Below, in pieces: positions 21,654 to 29,804 of a stretch of 32,710 nucleotides of DNA; the stretch's first letter is position 1; every line of letters begins with the position of its first letter. Position numbers and translations under genes: made by a program. The notes beneath the pieces were generated by a model that saw nothing but the letters and a program-made list of their open reading frames with translations, ran no database searches and was not told the DNA's origin. The stretch lies in NCBI GenBank assembly GCA_002358575.1, contig DEPD01000152.1:1-32710 (forward strand), given 5' to 3'. This DNA comes from Lachnospiraceae bacterium UBA3401. GTDB lineage: Bacteria; Bacillota; Clostridia; Lachnospirales; Lachnospiraceae.

Positions 21654-22762
21654 TGAAAATTATTTGTTCTAAATCAAACCTCTTAATTGGGGTGAACACT
21701 GTTTCTAAGGCTGTACCAAGTAAGACAACAATGACAATACTTGAGTGTATCCTTATTGATACAACAAAGGGCGAAATTAAACTTACTGCAAATGATATGG
21801 AACTTGGAATTGAGACAATTATTGAAGGTGAAATTATAGAGAAGGGAATAATTGCCCTAGATGCCAAAATACTTCTTGAAATGGTAAGAAAACTTCCAGA
21901 TAATGATGTGACTATCACAACCGATGCTTCCTATAAAGCGATTATTACCTGTGAAAAAGCAAAGTTTAATATTGCAGGAAAAGCAGGAGAAGATTTTTCC
22001 GCTCTTCCACAGATTGACCGATCAGAGTCTATCTCTGTGTCACAGTTTACTTTAAAAGAGGTGATTCGGCAGACAATTTTTTCTATAGCCGATAACTTTA
22101 CCAATAAAATTCTTACAGGAGAATTGTTTGAGATTCAAAATGATATCTTAAAAATAGTTTCTTCTGATGGACTGCGTATTTCCTTGCGCCGCATTCATCT
22201 AAAAAATTCTTATCCAGCCAAGAAAGTGATTGTGCCAGGAAAGACATTGAGCGAGATTAGCAAAATTTTGCTGGGTGATACAGAAAAAGAAGTGAATATC
22301 TTTTTTACAAACAAGCATATTTTATTTGAGTTTGACAACACAACCGTTGTTTCTCGATTAATTGAGGGTGATTATCTAAACATTGACAATATTCTTTCTG
22401 TAGACTATGAGACAAAAGTTACAGTTAACAAAAAAGAATTTCAGAGTTGTATTGACCGATCTACTCTGCTTGTGAAAGAGGGCGATAAAAAGCCAATTAT
22501 TTTAAATATTTTAGATAATGTGATGGAGCTTAAAATGAACTCTGTCATTGGAAGTTTAAATGAGGAGATTGACATTGCCAAGACTGGTAAAGACTTGATG
22601 ATAGGTTTTGACCCGAAATTTTTGATTGATGCGTTGAAAGTTATTGAAAACGAACAGATAGAACTAAAACTTCTCAATTCAAAATCGCCTTGTTTTATTA
22701 AAGATGAGGAAGAGAACTACACCTATCTAATTTTGCCAGTGACATTTAATTCCGTTAAATAA
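21653..22762 (+). CDS. dnaN: DNA polymerase III beta sliding clamp
   Basis: 369 residues, standard length. The ring-shaped clamp tethers polymerase to DNA and binds many repair proteins. Three repeated clamp domains run through the sequence, with the C-terminal YTYLILPVTF that ends the peptide-binding pocket strand. Start at 21653 (MKIICSKSNLL) has AAGGGAG upstream with a DnaA box as spacer. It is followed 33 bases later by rlbA. Confidence 0.98.
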   Translation: MKIICSKSNLLIGVNTVSKAVPSKTTMTILECILIDTTKGEIKLTANDMELGIETIIEGEIIEKGIIALDAKILLEMVRKLPDNDVTITTDASYKAIITCEKAKFNIAGKAGEDFSALPQIDRSESISVSQFTLKEVIRQTIFSIADNFTNKILTGELFEIQNDILKIVSSDGLRISLRRIHLKNSYPAKKVIVPGKTLSEISKILLGDTEKEVNIFFTNKHILFEFDNTTVVSRLIEGDYLNIDNILSVDYETKVTVNKKEFQSCIDRSTLLVKEGDKKPIILNILDNVMELKMNSVIGSLNEEIDIAKTGKDLMIGFDPKFLIDALKVIENEQIELKLLNSKSPCFIKDEEENYTYLILPVTFNSVK

Positions 22763-22795
22763 TGCACATATCTGCGTTTGCAGGAAGGAGTTTTT

Positions 22796-23020
22796 ATGGA
22801 TGAAATAAAAATCAAGGATGATTCTATTAAACTTGGACAGGCGCTTAAACTTGCCGGTCTTGTTGAATCTGGTGTGGATGCCAAATTTGTCATTCAGAAT
22901 GGACAGGTGCAGGTAAATGGTCAAATAGAGACACAACGCGGAAAAAAACTAATTGATAATGACGAAGTGTGTTTTGAGGGAAATCGTTTTGTCGTTCGCT
23001 CGAAGGGTGAAACGATATGA
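22796..23020 (+). CDS. rlbA: S4-domain RNA-binding protein RlbA/YaaA
   Basis: 74 residues from the ATG at 22796, chosen for AGGAAGGAG upstream; a TTG at 22778 gives a longer frame without support. The sequence is a single S4-like fold: LGQALKLAGLVESG...AKFVIQNGQVQVNGQIETQRGKKL. Bacterial homologues between dnaN and recF are thought to act in ribosome assembly. Its stop overlaps the recF start by four bases (ATGA). Confidence 0.9.
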   Translation: MDEIKIKDDSIKLGQALKLAGLVESGVDAKFVIQNGQVQVNGQIETQRGKKLIDNDEVCFEGNRFVVRSKGETI

Positions 23021-24135
23021 TTATCCAATCGCTAGAGCTTGAAAATTTTAGAAACTATGAGGCGCTTTCAATGCAGTTTGACAGTGGAACCAATATTTTA
23101 TATGGGGATAATGCGCAGGGAAAGACCAATATTTTAGAGGCGGTTTATCTGTCTGCTACAACCAAATCCCACAAGGGAAGCAAAGATAAGGATATGATAA
23201 ATTTTGTCTCGCAGGAGGCACATATTCGGACCTATGTAGTAAAGGATGGACTTGAGAACCGCGTTGATATGCATCTAAGAAAAAATAAATCAAAAGGGAT
23301 TGCCATCAATGGACAAAAGATTAAAAAAGCGGCGGATTTACTGGGATTGTTAAATGTGGTGTTCTTTTCGCCAGAGGATTTGTCCATTATTAAAAATGGT
23401 CCGTCTGAACGGCGGCGTTTTGTGGATATGGAGCTTTGCCAGCTTGATCACGTGTATTTGCACAATTTAAATCATTATAATAAAAGTGTGAATCAGAGAA
23501 ATCGCCTTTTAAAGGATCTCAGTACAAATTCTGGCTTAAAGGATACGCTTTTTGTGTGGGATTCCCAGTTGGTGTCTTTTGGAACAAAAATTATAGAACA
23601 GAGAAAAATCTTTGTCAGCCAATTAAATGAGATTATTTATGAGATTCACAGAAAGCTTTCCGGTGGCAAAGAGGAACTTAAGATTGTTTATGAACCGGAT
23701 GTATCAGCGGAACTGTTTGAGGAAAAATTACAAAAAACCCAAGAGAGAGATATTCAATTAAAACAGACTTCTATCGGTCCACACAGAGATGATTTTTCTT
23801 TTCTGGTGGGAAAAGTTGATATTAGAAAATTTGGTTCACAGGGGCAGCAACGGACAGCAGCGCTATCTTTAAAGTTGGCAGAGATAGAGCTTGTGAAAAA
23901 AATGACGAAAGACGTTCCGCTTTTGCTGCTGGATGATGTCTTGTCAGAACTTGACAGCAGTAGACAAAATTATCTGCTCAACAGTATTGGCGATATTCAG
24001 ACAATTATCACCTGTACTGGATTGGAAGAGTTTGTAAATAATCGATTTGAGATTAATAAAGTATTTGAGATTTCAAATGCATCTGTCAAAAATAAGGCAA
24101 CTTTATTAAATCAAATAATACAAGCGAAAACTTAA
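23017..24135 (+). CDS. recF: DNA replication and repair protein RecF
   Basis: 372 residues. RecF is an SMC-like ATPase that helps load RecA at gaps. Walker A is GDNAQGKTNILEA (about 30-42), the ABC signature region is FGSQGQQRTAALSLKLAE and Walker B LLLLDDVLSELD, all present and in order. Translation is coupled to rlbA. About 115 bases with a hairpin follow before gyrB. Confidence 0.97.
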   Translation: MIIQSLELENFRNYEALSMQFDSGTNILYGDNAQGKTNILEAVYLSATTKSHKGSKDKDMINFVSQEAHIRTYVVKDGLENRVDMHLRKNKSKGIAINGQKIKKAADLLGLLNVVFFSPEDLSIIKNGPSERRRFVDMELCQLDHVYLHNLNHYNKSVNQRNRLLKDLSTNSGLKDTLFVWDSQLVSFGTKIIEQRKIFVSQLNEIIYEIHRKLSGGKEELKIVYEPDVSAELFEEKLQKTQERDIQLKQTSIGPHRDDFSFLVGKVDIRKFGSQGQQRTAALSLKLAEIELVKKMTKDVPLLLLDDVLSELDSSRQNYLLNSIGDIQTIITCTGLEEFVNNRFEINKVFEISNASVKNKATLLNQIIQAKT

Positions 24136-24162
24136 ATTTGGGGATGCACACAATCACATAAG

Positions 24163-24199
24163 GTATTATGCCGCTTTGCGGCTGTGGATGGCATGATAC
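24163..24199. repeat. Palindrome between recF and gyrB
   Basis: GTATTATGCC (24163-24172) pairs with GGCATGATAC (24190-24199), one G-T pair, and nested inside is GCCGCTTTGCGGC (24170-24182). The nested core resembles the hairpin of the dispersed repeat at 16128-16177. No T-tract follows, so it is not a simple terminator; it would sit in the gyrB leader. Confidence 0.55.
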
Positions 24200-24250
24200 T
24201 CACAGCAAATTTCATTGGTCGTGAGTACATTAAAGAATGGGAGGAAATAT

Positions 24251-26164
24251 ATGAGCTATGAAGCGGACCAAATTCAGATATTGGAAGGTCTTGAGGCAGT
24301 CAGGAAGAGACCCGGTATGTATATTGATAATACATCTTTGAGAGGACTGCACCATCTGGTTTATGAGATTGTTGACAATTCAGTGGATGAAGCGCTGGGA
24401 GGATACTGCAATACAATTGATGTGACAATCAATTCTGACAATTCCATTACTGTCATTGACAACGGGCGAGGGATTCCTGTTGGAATCAATCACAAGGCGG
24501 GAAAACCTGCTGTGGAGGTAGTGTTTACAGTTTTACATGCCGGCGGAAAATTTGGCGGTGGGGGATATAAAGTGTCTGGCGGTTTGCACGGTGTAGGTGC
24601 ATCTGTTGTAAATGCGCTATCTGAGTGGCTTGAAGTTGATATTTATGCTGGAGGAAAAATTTATCATCAGCGCTATGAACGCGGTCATGTATGTTATCCA
24701 CTTAGGACAATTGGGGAATGCGATCCAGACAAGACAGGAACAAAAATTTCCTTTTTGCCTGATAAGACTATTTTTGAGGAGATAGAATTTGATTATAATG
24801 TTTTAAAACAGCGGATGCGGGAAATTGCATTTTTGACCAAGAATCTTAAGATTACGCTTCGCGATTTGCGCCCAGAAGAAGGGGCGATTGAAAAAACATT
24901 TTATTATGAGGGCGGCATTCGAGAGTTTGTCACCTATTTAAACAAGAGCAAGGCAGTACTTTATGAAGATGTGCTGTATTTCGAGGGAAAAAAGGATGAT
25001 GTGTATGTTGAGGTTGCAATGCAACACAATGATTCTTATACAGAGAGTGTTTATAGCTTTGCAAACAATATCAATACAATTGAGGGCGGCACACATCTTA
25101 TGGGTTTTCGGAATGCAATCACAAAGACCTTTAACGATTACGCAAGGAGTGCAAAACTGCTAAAGGACAATGAAGCGAACCTGAGTGGTGATGATATTCG
25201 GGAAGGATTGACAGCCATTATATCGATTAAGATTGGAGTTCCACAATTTGGAGGACAGACCAAACAGAAACTTGGAAATACGGAAGCGCGGGGGGCAGTG
25301 GACAGTATTGTCAGCGAACAACTCACCTATTATCTTGAGCAAAACCCATTGGTTGCAAAACTGATTTGTGAGAAGTCAATTATGGCGCAGCGGGCGCGCG
25401 AGGCAGCCAGAAAGGCGCGTGATTTAACGCGCAGAAAGACAGCGCTTGATAGTATGACACTGCCAGGAAAACTTGCAGATTGTTCCGATAAAAATCCTGA
25501 AAATTGTGAGATTTTTATTGTGGAGGGAGATTCTGCCGGGGGCAGTGCAAAGACCGCACGCAGTCGTGCGACACAGGCAATTTTACCATTGCGCGGCAAG
25601 ATTCTTAATGTGGAGAAGGCAAGACTTGATAAAATTTACGGAAACGCTGAAATTCGGGCAATGATCACAGCGTTTGGCACAGGGATACACGAGGATTTTG
25701 ACATTACAAAACTTCGTTACGGCAAAATTATTATTATGACAGATGCAGATGTGGACGGCGCACATATTGCGACACTGATGCTGACCTTTTTATATCGGTT
25801 TATGCCAGAGCTAATTAAGCAAGGGCATGTATATTTGGCAAAGCCGCCTCTTTTTAAGTTAGAAAAAAATAAAAAAATATGGTATGCGTATTCTGATGAT
25901 GAGCTTGCAGCGATTCTTGACGAGGTGGGGCGTGACCAAAATAATAAGATTCAGCGCTACAAGGGACTTGGAGAGATGGATGCAGAACAGCTCTGGGATA
26001 CCACAATGGACCCTGAAAAGCGTATTCTTCTAAAGGTTTCTATGGATGAGGAAGCTGAGTCAGAGATTGACCTTACCTTCACGACACTTATGGGGGATAA
26101 GGTGGAACCGAGACGGGAATTTATTGAGACAAATGCCCAGTTCGCAAAGAATCTTGATATTTAA
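24251..26164 (+). CDS. gyrB: DNA gyrase subunit B
   Basis: 637 residues from the ATG at 24251, chosen for GGGAGGAAATAT directly upstream over a TTG at 24215. It is the ATPase subunit that drives negative supercoiling with GyrA. The GHKL ATPase has EIVDNSVDEA, GRGIPV and GGLHGVGASVVNALS; the QTK loop is QTKQKLGN; the TOPRIM domain has EGDSAGGSAK and DADVDGAHI. The C-terminal GyrA-interaction segment is complete. It is followed 15 bases later by gyrA. Confidence 0.98.
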   Translation: MSYEADQIQILEGLEAVRKRPGMYIDNTSLRGLHHLVYEIVDNSVDEALGGYCNTIDVTINSDNSITVIDNGRGIPVGINHKAGKPAVEVVFTVLHAGGKFGGGGYKVSGGLHGVGASVVNALSEWLEVDIYAGGKIYHQRYERGHVCYPLRTIGECDPDKTGTKISFLPDKTIFEEIEFDYNVLKQRMREIAFLTKNLKITLRDLRPEEGAIEKTFYYEGGIREFVTYLNKSKAVLYEDVLYFEGKKDDVYVEVAMQHNDSYTESVYSFANNINTIEGGTHLMGFRNAITKTFNDYARSAKLLKDNEANLSGDDIREGLTAIISIKIGVPQFGGQTKQKLGNTEARGAVDSIVSEQLTYYLEQNPLVAKLICEKSIMAQRAREAARKARDLTRRKTALDSMTLPGKLADCSDKNPENCEIFIVEGDSAGGSAKTARSRATQAILPLRGKILNVEKARLDKIYGNAEIRAMITAFGTGIHEDFDITKLRYGKIIIMTDADVDGAHIATLMLTFLYRFMPELIKQGHVYLAKPPLFKLEKNKKIWYAYSDDELAAILDEVGRDQNNKIQRYKGLGEMDAEQLWDTTMDPEKRILLKVSMDEEAESEIDLTFTTLMGDKVEPRREFIETNAQFAKNLDI

Positions 26165-26179
26165 GAATAGGAGTTAAGT

Positions 26180-28834
26180 ATGGACGATACAATATTTGAC
26201 AAGATTGAGGAAGTGGACCTGCAAAAAACCATGGAGCAATCCTATATAGAGTATGCTATGAGTGTGATTGCTTCCCGTGCTCTACCAGATGTGCGAGACG
26301 GATTAAAGCCAGTGCAGCGGCGTGTACTCTACTCTATGATTGAGCTGAACAATGGTCCTGATAAGCCGCACAGAAAGAGTGCGCGTATTGTCGGCGATAC
26401 GATGGGTAAATATCACCCGCATGGTGACAGCTCTATCTATGGCGCCTTGGTCAATATGGCACAGGAGTGGTCTACTCGTTATCCGCTTGTGGATGGACAC
26501 GGCAATTTTGGTTCTGTTGATGGGGACGGTGCTGCTGCCATGCGATATACGGAGGCACGTCTGAGCAAGATTTCTATGGAACTTTTGGCTGACATCAATA
26601 AAAATACAGTCGATTTCCAACCAAACTTTGACGAGACAGAAAAAGAGCCTGTTGTGCTTCCTAGCCGTTATCCAAACTTGCTGGTTAATGGTACGCAAGG
26701 AATTGCCGTCGGTATGGCGACAAACATTCCACCACACAATCTCAAAGAAGTTATTGCGGCGGTGGTGAAGATGATTGACAATCGCATTGAAGAAAATCGA
26801 GACACGGAAATTGAGGAGCTTTTGTCCATTGTGAAGGGACCAGATTTTCCGACTGGTGGTATTATTCTTGGTTTGCGTGGCGCGGAGGAGGCTTATCGCA
26901 CTGGGCGCGGTAAAATTAGGGTCCGCAGTGTGACCAATATTGAAACAATGGCAAACGGCAAAAGCCGCATTATTGTGACAGAACTTCCCTATATGGTGAA
27001 CAAGGCGCGATTAATTGAGAAGATTGCGGAGCTTGTCAAAGATAAGAAAATTGATGGGATTACGGACTTGCGAGACGAGTCCAACCGAGAGGGAATGCGC
27101 ATTTGCATTGAGCTTAGAAAAGATGTCAATGCGAATGTCATTTTAAATCAGCTCTACAAACATACACAGTTGCAGGACAGTTTTGGTGTGATTATGCTGG
27201 CGCTTATAAACAATCAGCCTAAGGTTATGAATCTGAAAGAAGTGTTGACTTATTATATCAAGCACCAAGAGGAGGTTGTCACCAGACGAACGCAATATGA
27301 CTTAAATAAAGCGGAGGAGAGAGACCATATTTTACAAGGTTTGCTGATTGCGCTCGACAATATTGACGAGGTGATTCACATCATCAGAAGCAGTGCAAAC
27401 GCGCAGAAAGCAAAGGAAGGTTTGATTGCACGGTTTGCTCTCACAGATGTGCAGGCGCAGGCGATTGTAGATATGAGATTACGTGCGCTGACCGGTTTAG
27501 AGCGCGAAAAGCTAGAACAGGAGCACGATGAACTGTTAAAAAAGATTAAAGAATACAAGGCGATATTGGCAGATGAAAAACTTTTACTCGGTGTGATTCG
27601 GACGGAGATCTTATTGATTTCTGAAAAGTATGGTGATGATAGGCGTTCTAAAATTAGCTATGAAGAATCTGAAATTGATGTGGAAGATTTAATTCCGCGT
27701 GGAAACGCTGTGATTGCGATGACGAGTCTAGGATATATTAAGCGCATGACGGTGGATAATTTTAAGACACAACATAGAGGTGGGCGCGGCATTAAAGGAA
27801 TGTCTACAATTGAAGATGATTACATTGAAGATTTGTTAATGACAACAACACATCATTATCTGATGTTCTTTACTAATTTTGGTCGTGTGTATCGACTCAA
27901 AACCTATGAGATACCTGAGGCAGGAAGAACGGCGCGAGGAACAGCAATTGTAAATCTGTTGCAGTTAAATCCTGGCGAGAAGATTTCAGCAATGATACCA
28001 ATTCGAGAGTTTACAGAAGGTAAACATTTGTTTATGGTTACGAAGAAAGCCATTACGAAAAAGACGCCAATTATGGAATTTTCTAATGTGCGCAAAAATG
28101 GTATGGCTGCAATTTCTCTGCGTGATGATGACGAGTTGATTGAAGTCAAGGTGACTGACGAAAACTCTGAGATTTTTCTCGTTACAAAGTATGGAATGTG
28201 CATTCGCTTTAAAGAGACAGATGTGCGTGCGATGGGTAGAAATGCAATGGGTGTAATTGGTATGACACTTGTTGACGACGATGAAATTGTTGGAATGCAG
28301 CTCAACACACAAGGCGACGCATTGCTGATTGTATCAGAAATGGGAATGGGAAAGCGAACCTTATTAGAGGAATTTACAGTGCAGAAACGTGGTGGAAAAG
28401 GTTCACGATGCTATCGCATTACTGAAAAGACAGGCAATGTGGTTGGCATTAAGGGTGTCAATAATGACCATGAGATTATGATGATTACCACAGAGGGCGT
28501 TATATTGCAGATTCCTGTGTGTGATATTTCAATTTATCGCAGGAATACTTTTGGGGTAAAACTAATCAATCTCAACGAGAACGTGAAAGTTGCCAAAATA
28601 GCAAAAGTACGGGAAAAACTGTCTGATGGCACGCAGGAATTTGAAGATGTTGATGAGGCGCTTGACAAGGTGGTTGATGAACTTGTTGAAGGGCTCATGG
28701 ATGAAGAATTTGAAGATGAGGTATCAGAAAATATCAATGAAAAAGAGATATTACCTGATGATACAGAAGGTGTGTTGGAAGATTTCGACAAAGAAGATAT
28801 ATTGTCTGATGAAAAGGATTTACCAGAAGAATAA
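26180..28834 (+). CDS. gyrA: DNA gyrase subunit A
   Basis: 884 residues, longer than many GyrA because of a strongly acidic tail (about 820-884). Catalytic tyrosine is Tyr123 in AAMRYTEARLS. The quinolone region reads KYHPHGDSSIYGAL (77-90): Ser84 is retained at E. coli position 83, but Gly88 stands where Asp87 or Glu is usual. The C-terminal beta-pinwheel is present, with HRGGRGIKG in blade 1 and a GyrA box close to the consensus, QKRGGKGS. The gene ends 46 bases before the terminator at 28880. Confidence 0.98.
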   Translation: MDDTIFDKIEEVDLQKTMEQSYIEYAMSVIASRALPDVRDGLKPVQRRVLYSMIELNNGPDKPHRKSARIVGDTMGKYHPHGDSSIYGALVNMAQEWSTRYPLVDGHGNFGSVDGDGAAAMRYTEARLSKISMELLADINKNTVDFQPNFDETEKEPVVLPSRYPNLLVNGTQGIAVGMATNIPPHNLKEVIAAVVKMIDNRIEENRDTEIEELLSIVKGPDFPTGGIILGLRGAEEAYRTGRGKIRVRSVTNIETMANGKSRIIVTELPYMVNKARLIEKIAELVKDKKIDGITDLRDESNREGMRICIELRKDVNANVILNQLYKHTQLQDSFGVIMLALINNQPKVMNLKEVLTYYIKHQEEVVTRRTQYDLNKAEERDHILQGLLIALDNIDEVIHIIRSSANAQKAKEGLIARFALTDVQAQAIVDMRLRALTGLEREKLEQEHDELLKKIKEYKAILADEKLLLGVIRTEILLISEKYGDDRRSKISYEESEIDVEDLIPRGNAVIAMTSLGYIKRMTVDNFKTQHRGGRGIKGMSTIEDDYIEDLLMTTTHHYLMFFTNFGRVYRLKTYEIPEAGRTARGTAIVNLLQLNPGEKISAMIPIREFTEGKHLFMVTKKAITKKTPIMEFSNVRKNGMAAISLRDDDELIEVKVTDENSEIFLVTKYGMCIRFKETDVRAMGRNAMGVIGMTLVDDDEIVGMQLNTQGDALLIVSEMGMGKRTLLEEFTVQKRGGKGSRCYRITEKTGNVVGIKGVNNDHEIMMITTEGVILQIPVCDISIYRRNTFGVKLINLNENVKVAKIAKVREKLSDGTQEFEDVDEALDKVVDELVEGLMDEEFEDEVSENINEKEILPDDTEGVLEDFDKEDILSDEKDLPEE

Positions 28835-28879
28835 GGAGTTGTATCAATTGTTTTTCGACAGAATCTAAGTTAAGATACA

Positions 28880-28915
28880 AACCACAGCGCTTTAAAAAGG
28901 TGCTGTGGTTTTTTG
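28880..28915 (+). terminator. Rho-independent terminator after gyrA
   Basis: AACCACAGC (28880-28888) pairs with GCTGTGGTT (28902-28910), followed by Ts to 28914. The convergent gene on the minus strand has its stop codon in the hairpin loop, so this hairpin also marks that gene's end. Confidence 0.9.
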
Positions 28916-29650
28916 ATACAGATAACTCTTACCAGATTTTCCAATGCGGTGGATTACCTTCGTTTCAAGCAGTATATTTAAAAGTGTGGAGGCTTTATTT
29001 TGTGGAATTTTTGCCACTTTGCCCAAATCTTTTGAAGTGAACTGTTCTGGCAGCGTGTCAGGAAGAAAAATTCTATAATCGGCAAAGGTATCAATGCGAA
29101 CTTCATCATAAATTTCAACAGGAATCCCATCCATGCGGGAGGAGCCTCTTTTTTTATCATGACTCCAGCCATTGAGATAGCGCGTCTCTTCCACGTCAAT
29201 CAGACTGATAATAAAGTGTAGTCTGGGATTGTTGACAAACATTTTAATCTTGTATAATTCTGGTATAATTTGATAAAAAGTTCCGGTTTTTGGTGATTTT
29301 CGTTTGGGGGTTAACTCTCCAGTGTCCATATCAAGCCATGAGATCCATTTGGTGTGAGCGACAGGATAGATAATTGTAACATTATGATTTTGTAGGAAAT
29401 AGTTCAGTTTATTGCGCATGGTATTAAAATTGCGCGTCTGTACTTCATAGATATCACCATCAATACAGATATCCGCTACATAAGAACCAATTTTAATCTC
29501 ATGATAGGCAGAATCTGGGGCATAATAATATTTCAAAACACTATGTATTGTTTTTTCTTGGAGAGTACCAATACCGTTCTGACCTTGAAGTGCGCCAATC
29601 ATTTTATAACATGCTTCTGAAAAAAGTTTTTGGTTAATGGTAGATTGCAT
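28892..29650 (-). CDS. Unrecognised protein with PD-(D/E)XK-like motif and C-terminal HTH
   Basis: 252 residues; I do not recognise the family. Residues 45-75 read YHEIKIGSYVADICIDGDIY then EVQTRNF, giving E51, D60, E69 and Q71 with the beta-hairpin spacing of the PD-(D/E)XK nuclease fold (E-x8-D-x8-E-x-Q). The middle has IIYPVAHTKWISW and FYQIIPELYKIKMF. Residues 204-247 (FTSKDLGKVAKIPQNKASTL) look like a winged HTH. It has a GAAGGG Shine-Dalgarno at the right distance, so it is a real gene. Convergent with gyrA, divergent from the cardiolipin synthase gene. A DNA-binding nuclease or nuclease-like regulator is plausible but unproved. Confidence 0.7.
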   Translation of the reverse strand: MQSTINQKLFSEACYKMIGALQGQNGIGTLQEKTIHSVLKYYYAPDSAYHEIKIGSYVADICIDGDIYEVQTRNFNTMRNKLNYFLQNHNVTIIYPVAHTKWISWLDMDTGELTPKRKSPKTGTFYQIIPELYKIKMFVNNPRLHFIISLIDVEETRYLNGWSHDKKRGSSRMDGIPVEIYDEVRIDTFADYRIFLPDTLPEQFTSKDLGKVAKIPQNKASTLLNILLETKVIHRIGKSGKSYLYQKTTAPF

Positions 29651-29688
29651 GAAAGTACCCTTCTTTCATAATGATTTCGTATTTTCAG

Positions 29689-29717
29689 TGTATCAGAAAA
29701 TAAAGATTTATGATACA
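29689..29717. promoter_or_regulatory. 7-bp inverted repeat between divergent genes
   Basis: TGTATCA (29689-29695) and TGATACA (29711-29717) are 15 bases apart, in the gap between the two divergent genes. It could be an operator; only the symmetry supports it. Confidence 0.3.
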
Positions 29718-29722
29718 TTTTC

Positions 29723-29750
29723 TTGAAAATTAATGAAATCGTGATAGAAT
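29723..29750 (+). promoter_or_regulatory. Probable promoter of cls
   Basis: TTGAAA (29723-29728) and TAGAAT (29745-29750), 16 bases apart, with an overlapping TATAAT at 29750-29755 that is spaced too far from this -35. It lies 50-80 bases before the cls start. Confidence 0.5.
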
Positions 29751-29804
29751 ATAATGTTATAGCAACATTTAAATTGAAAGTCTGTGGAGAGGACAGGAAT
29801 TTTA

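Noticed and set aside
24215..24250. N-terminal extension of GyrB from the TTG at 24215
   Set aside because: The ATG at 24251 has a perfect Shine-Dalgarno and gives the standard GyrB N-terminus.
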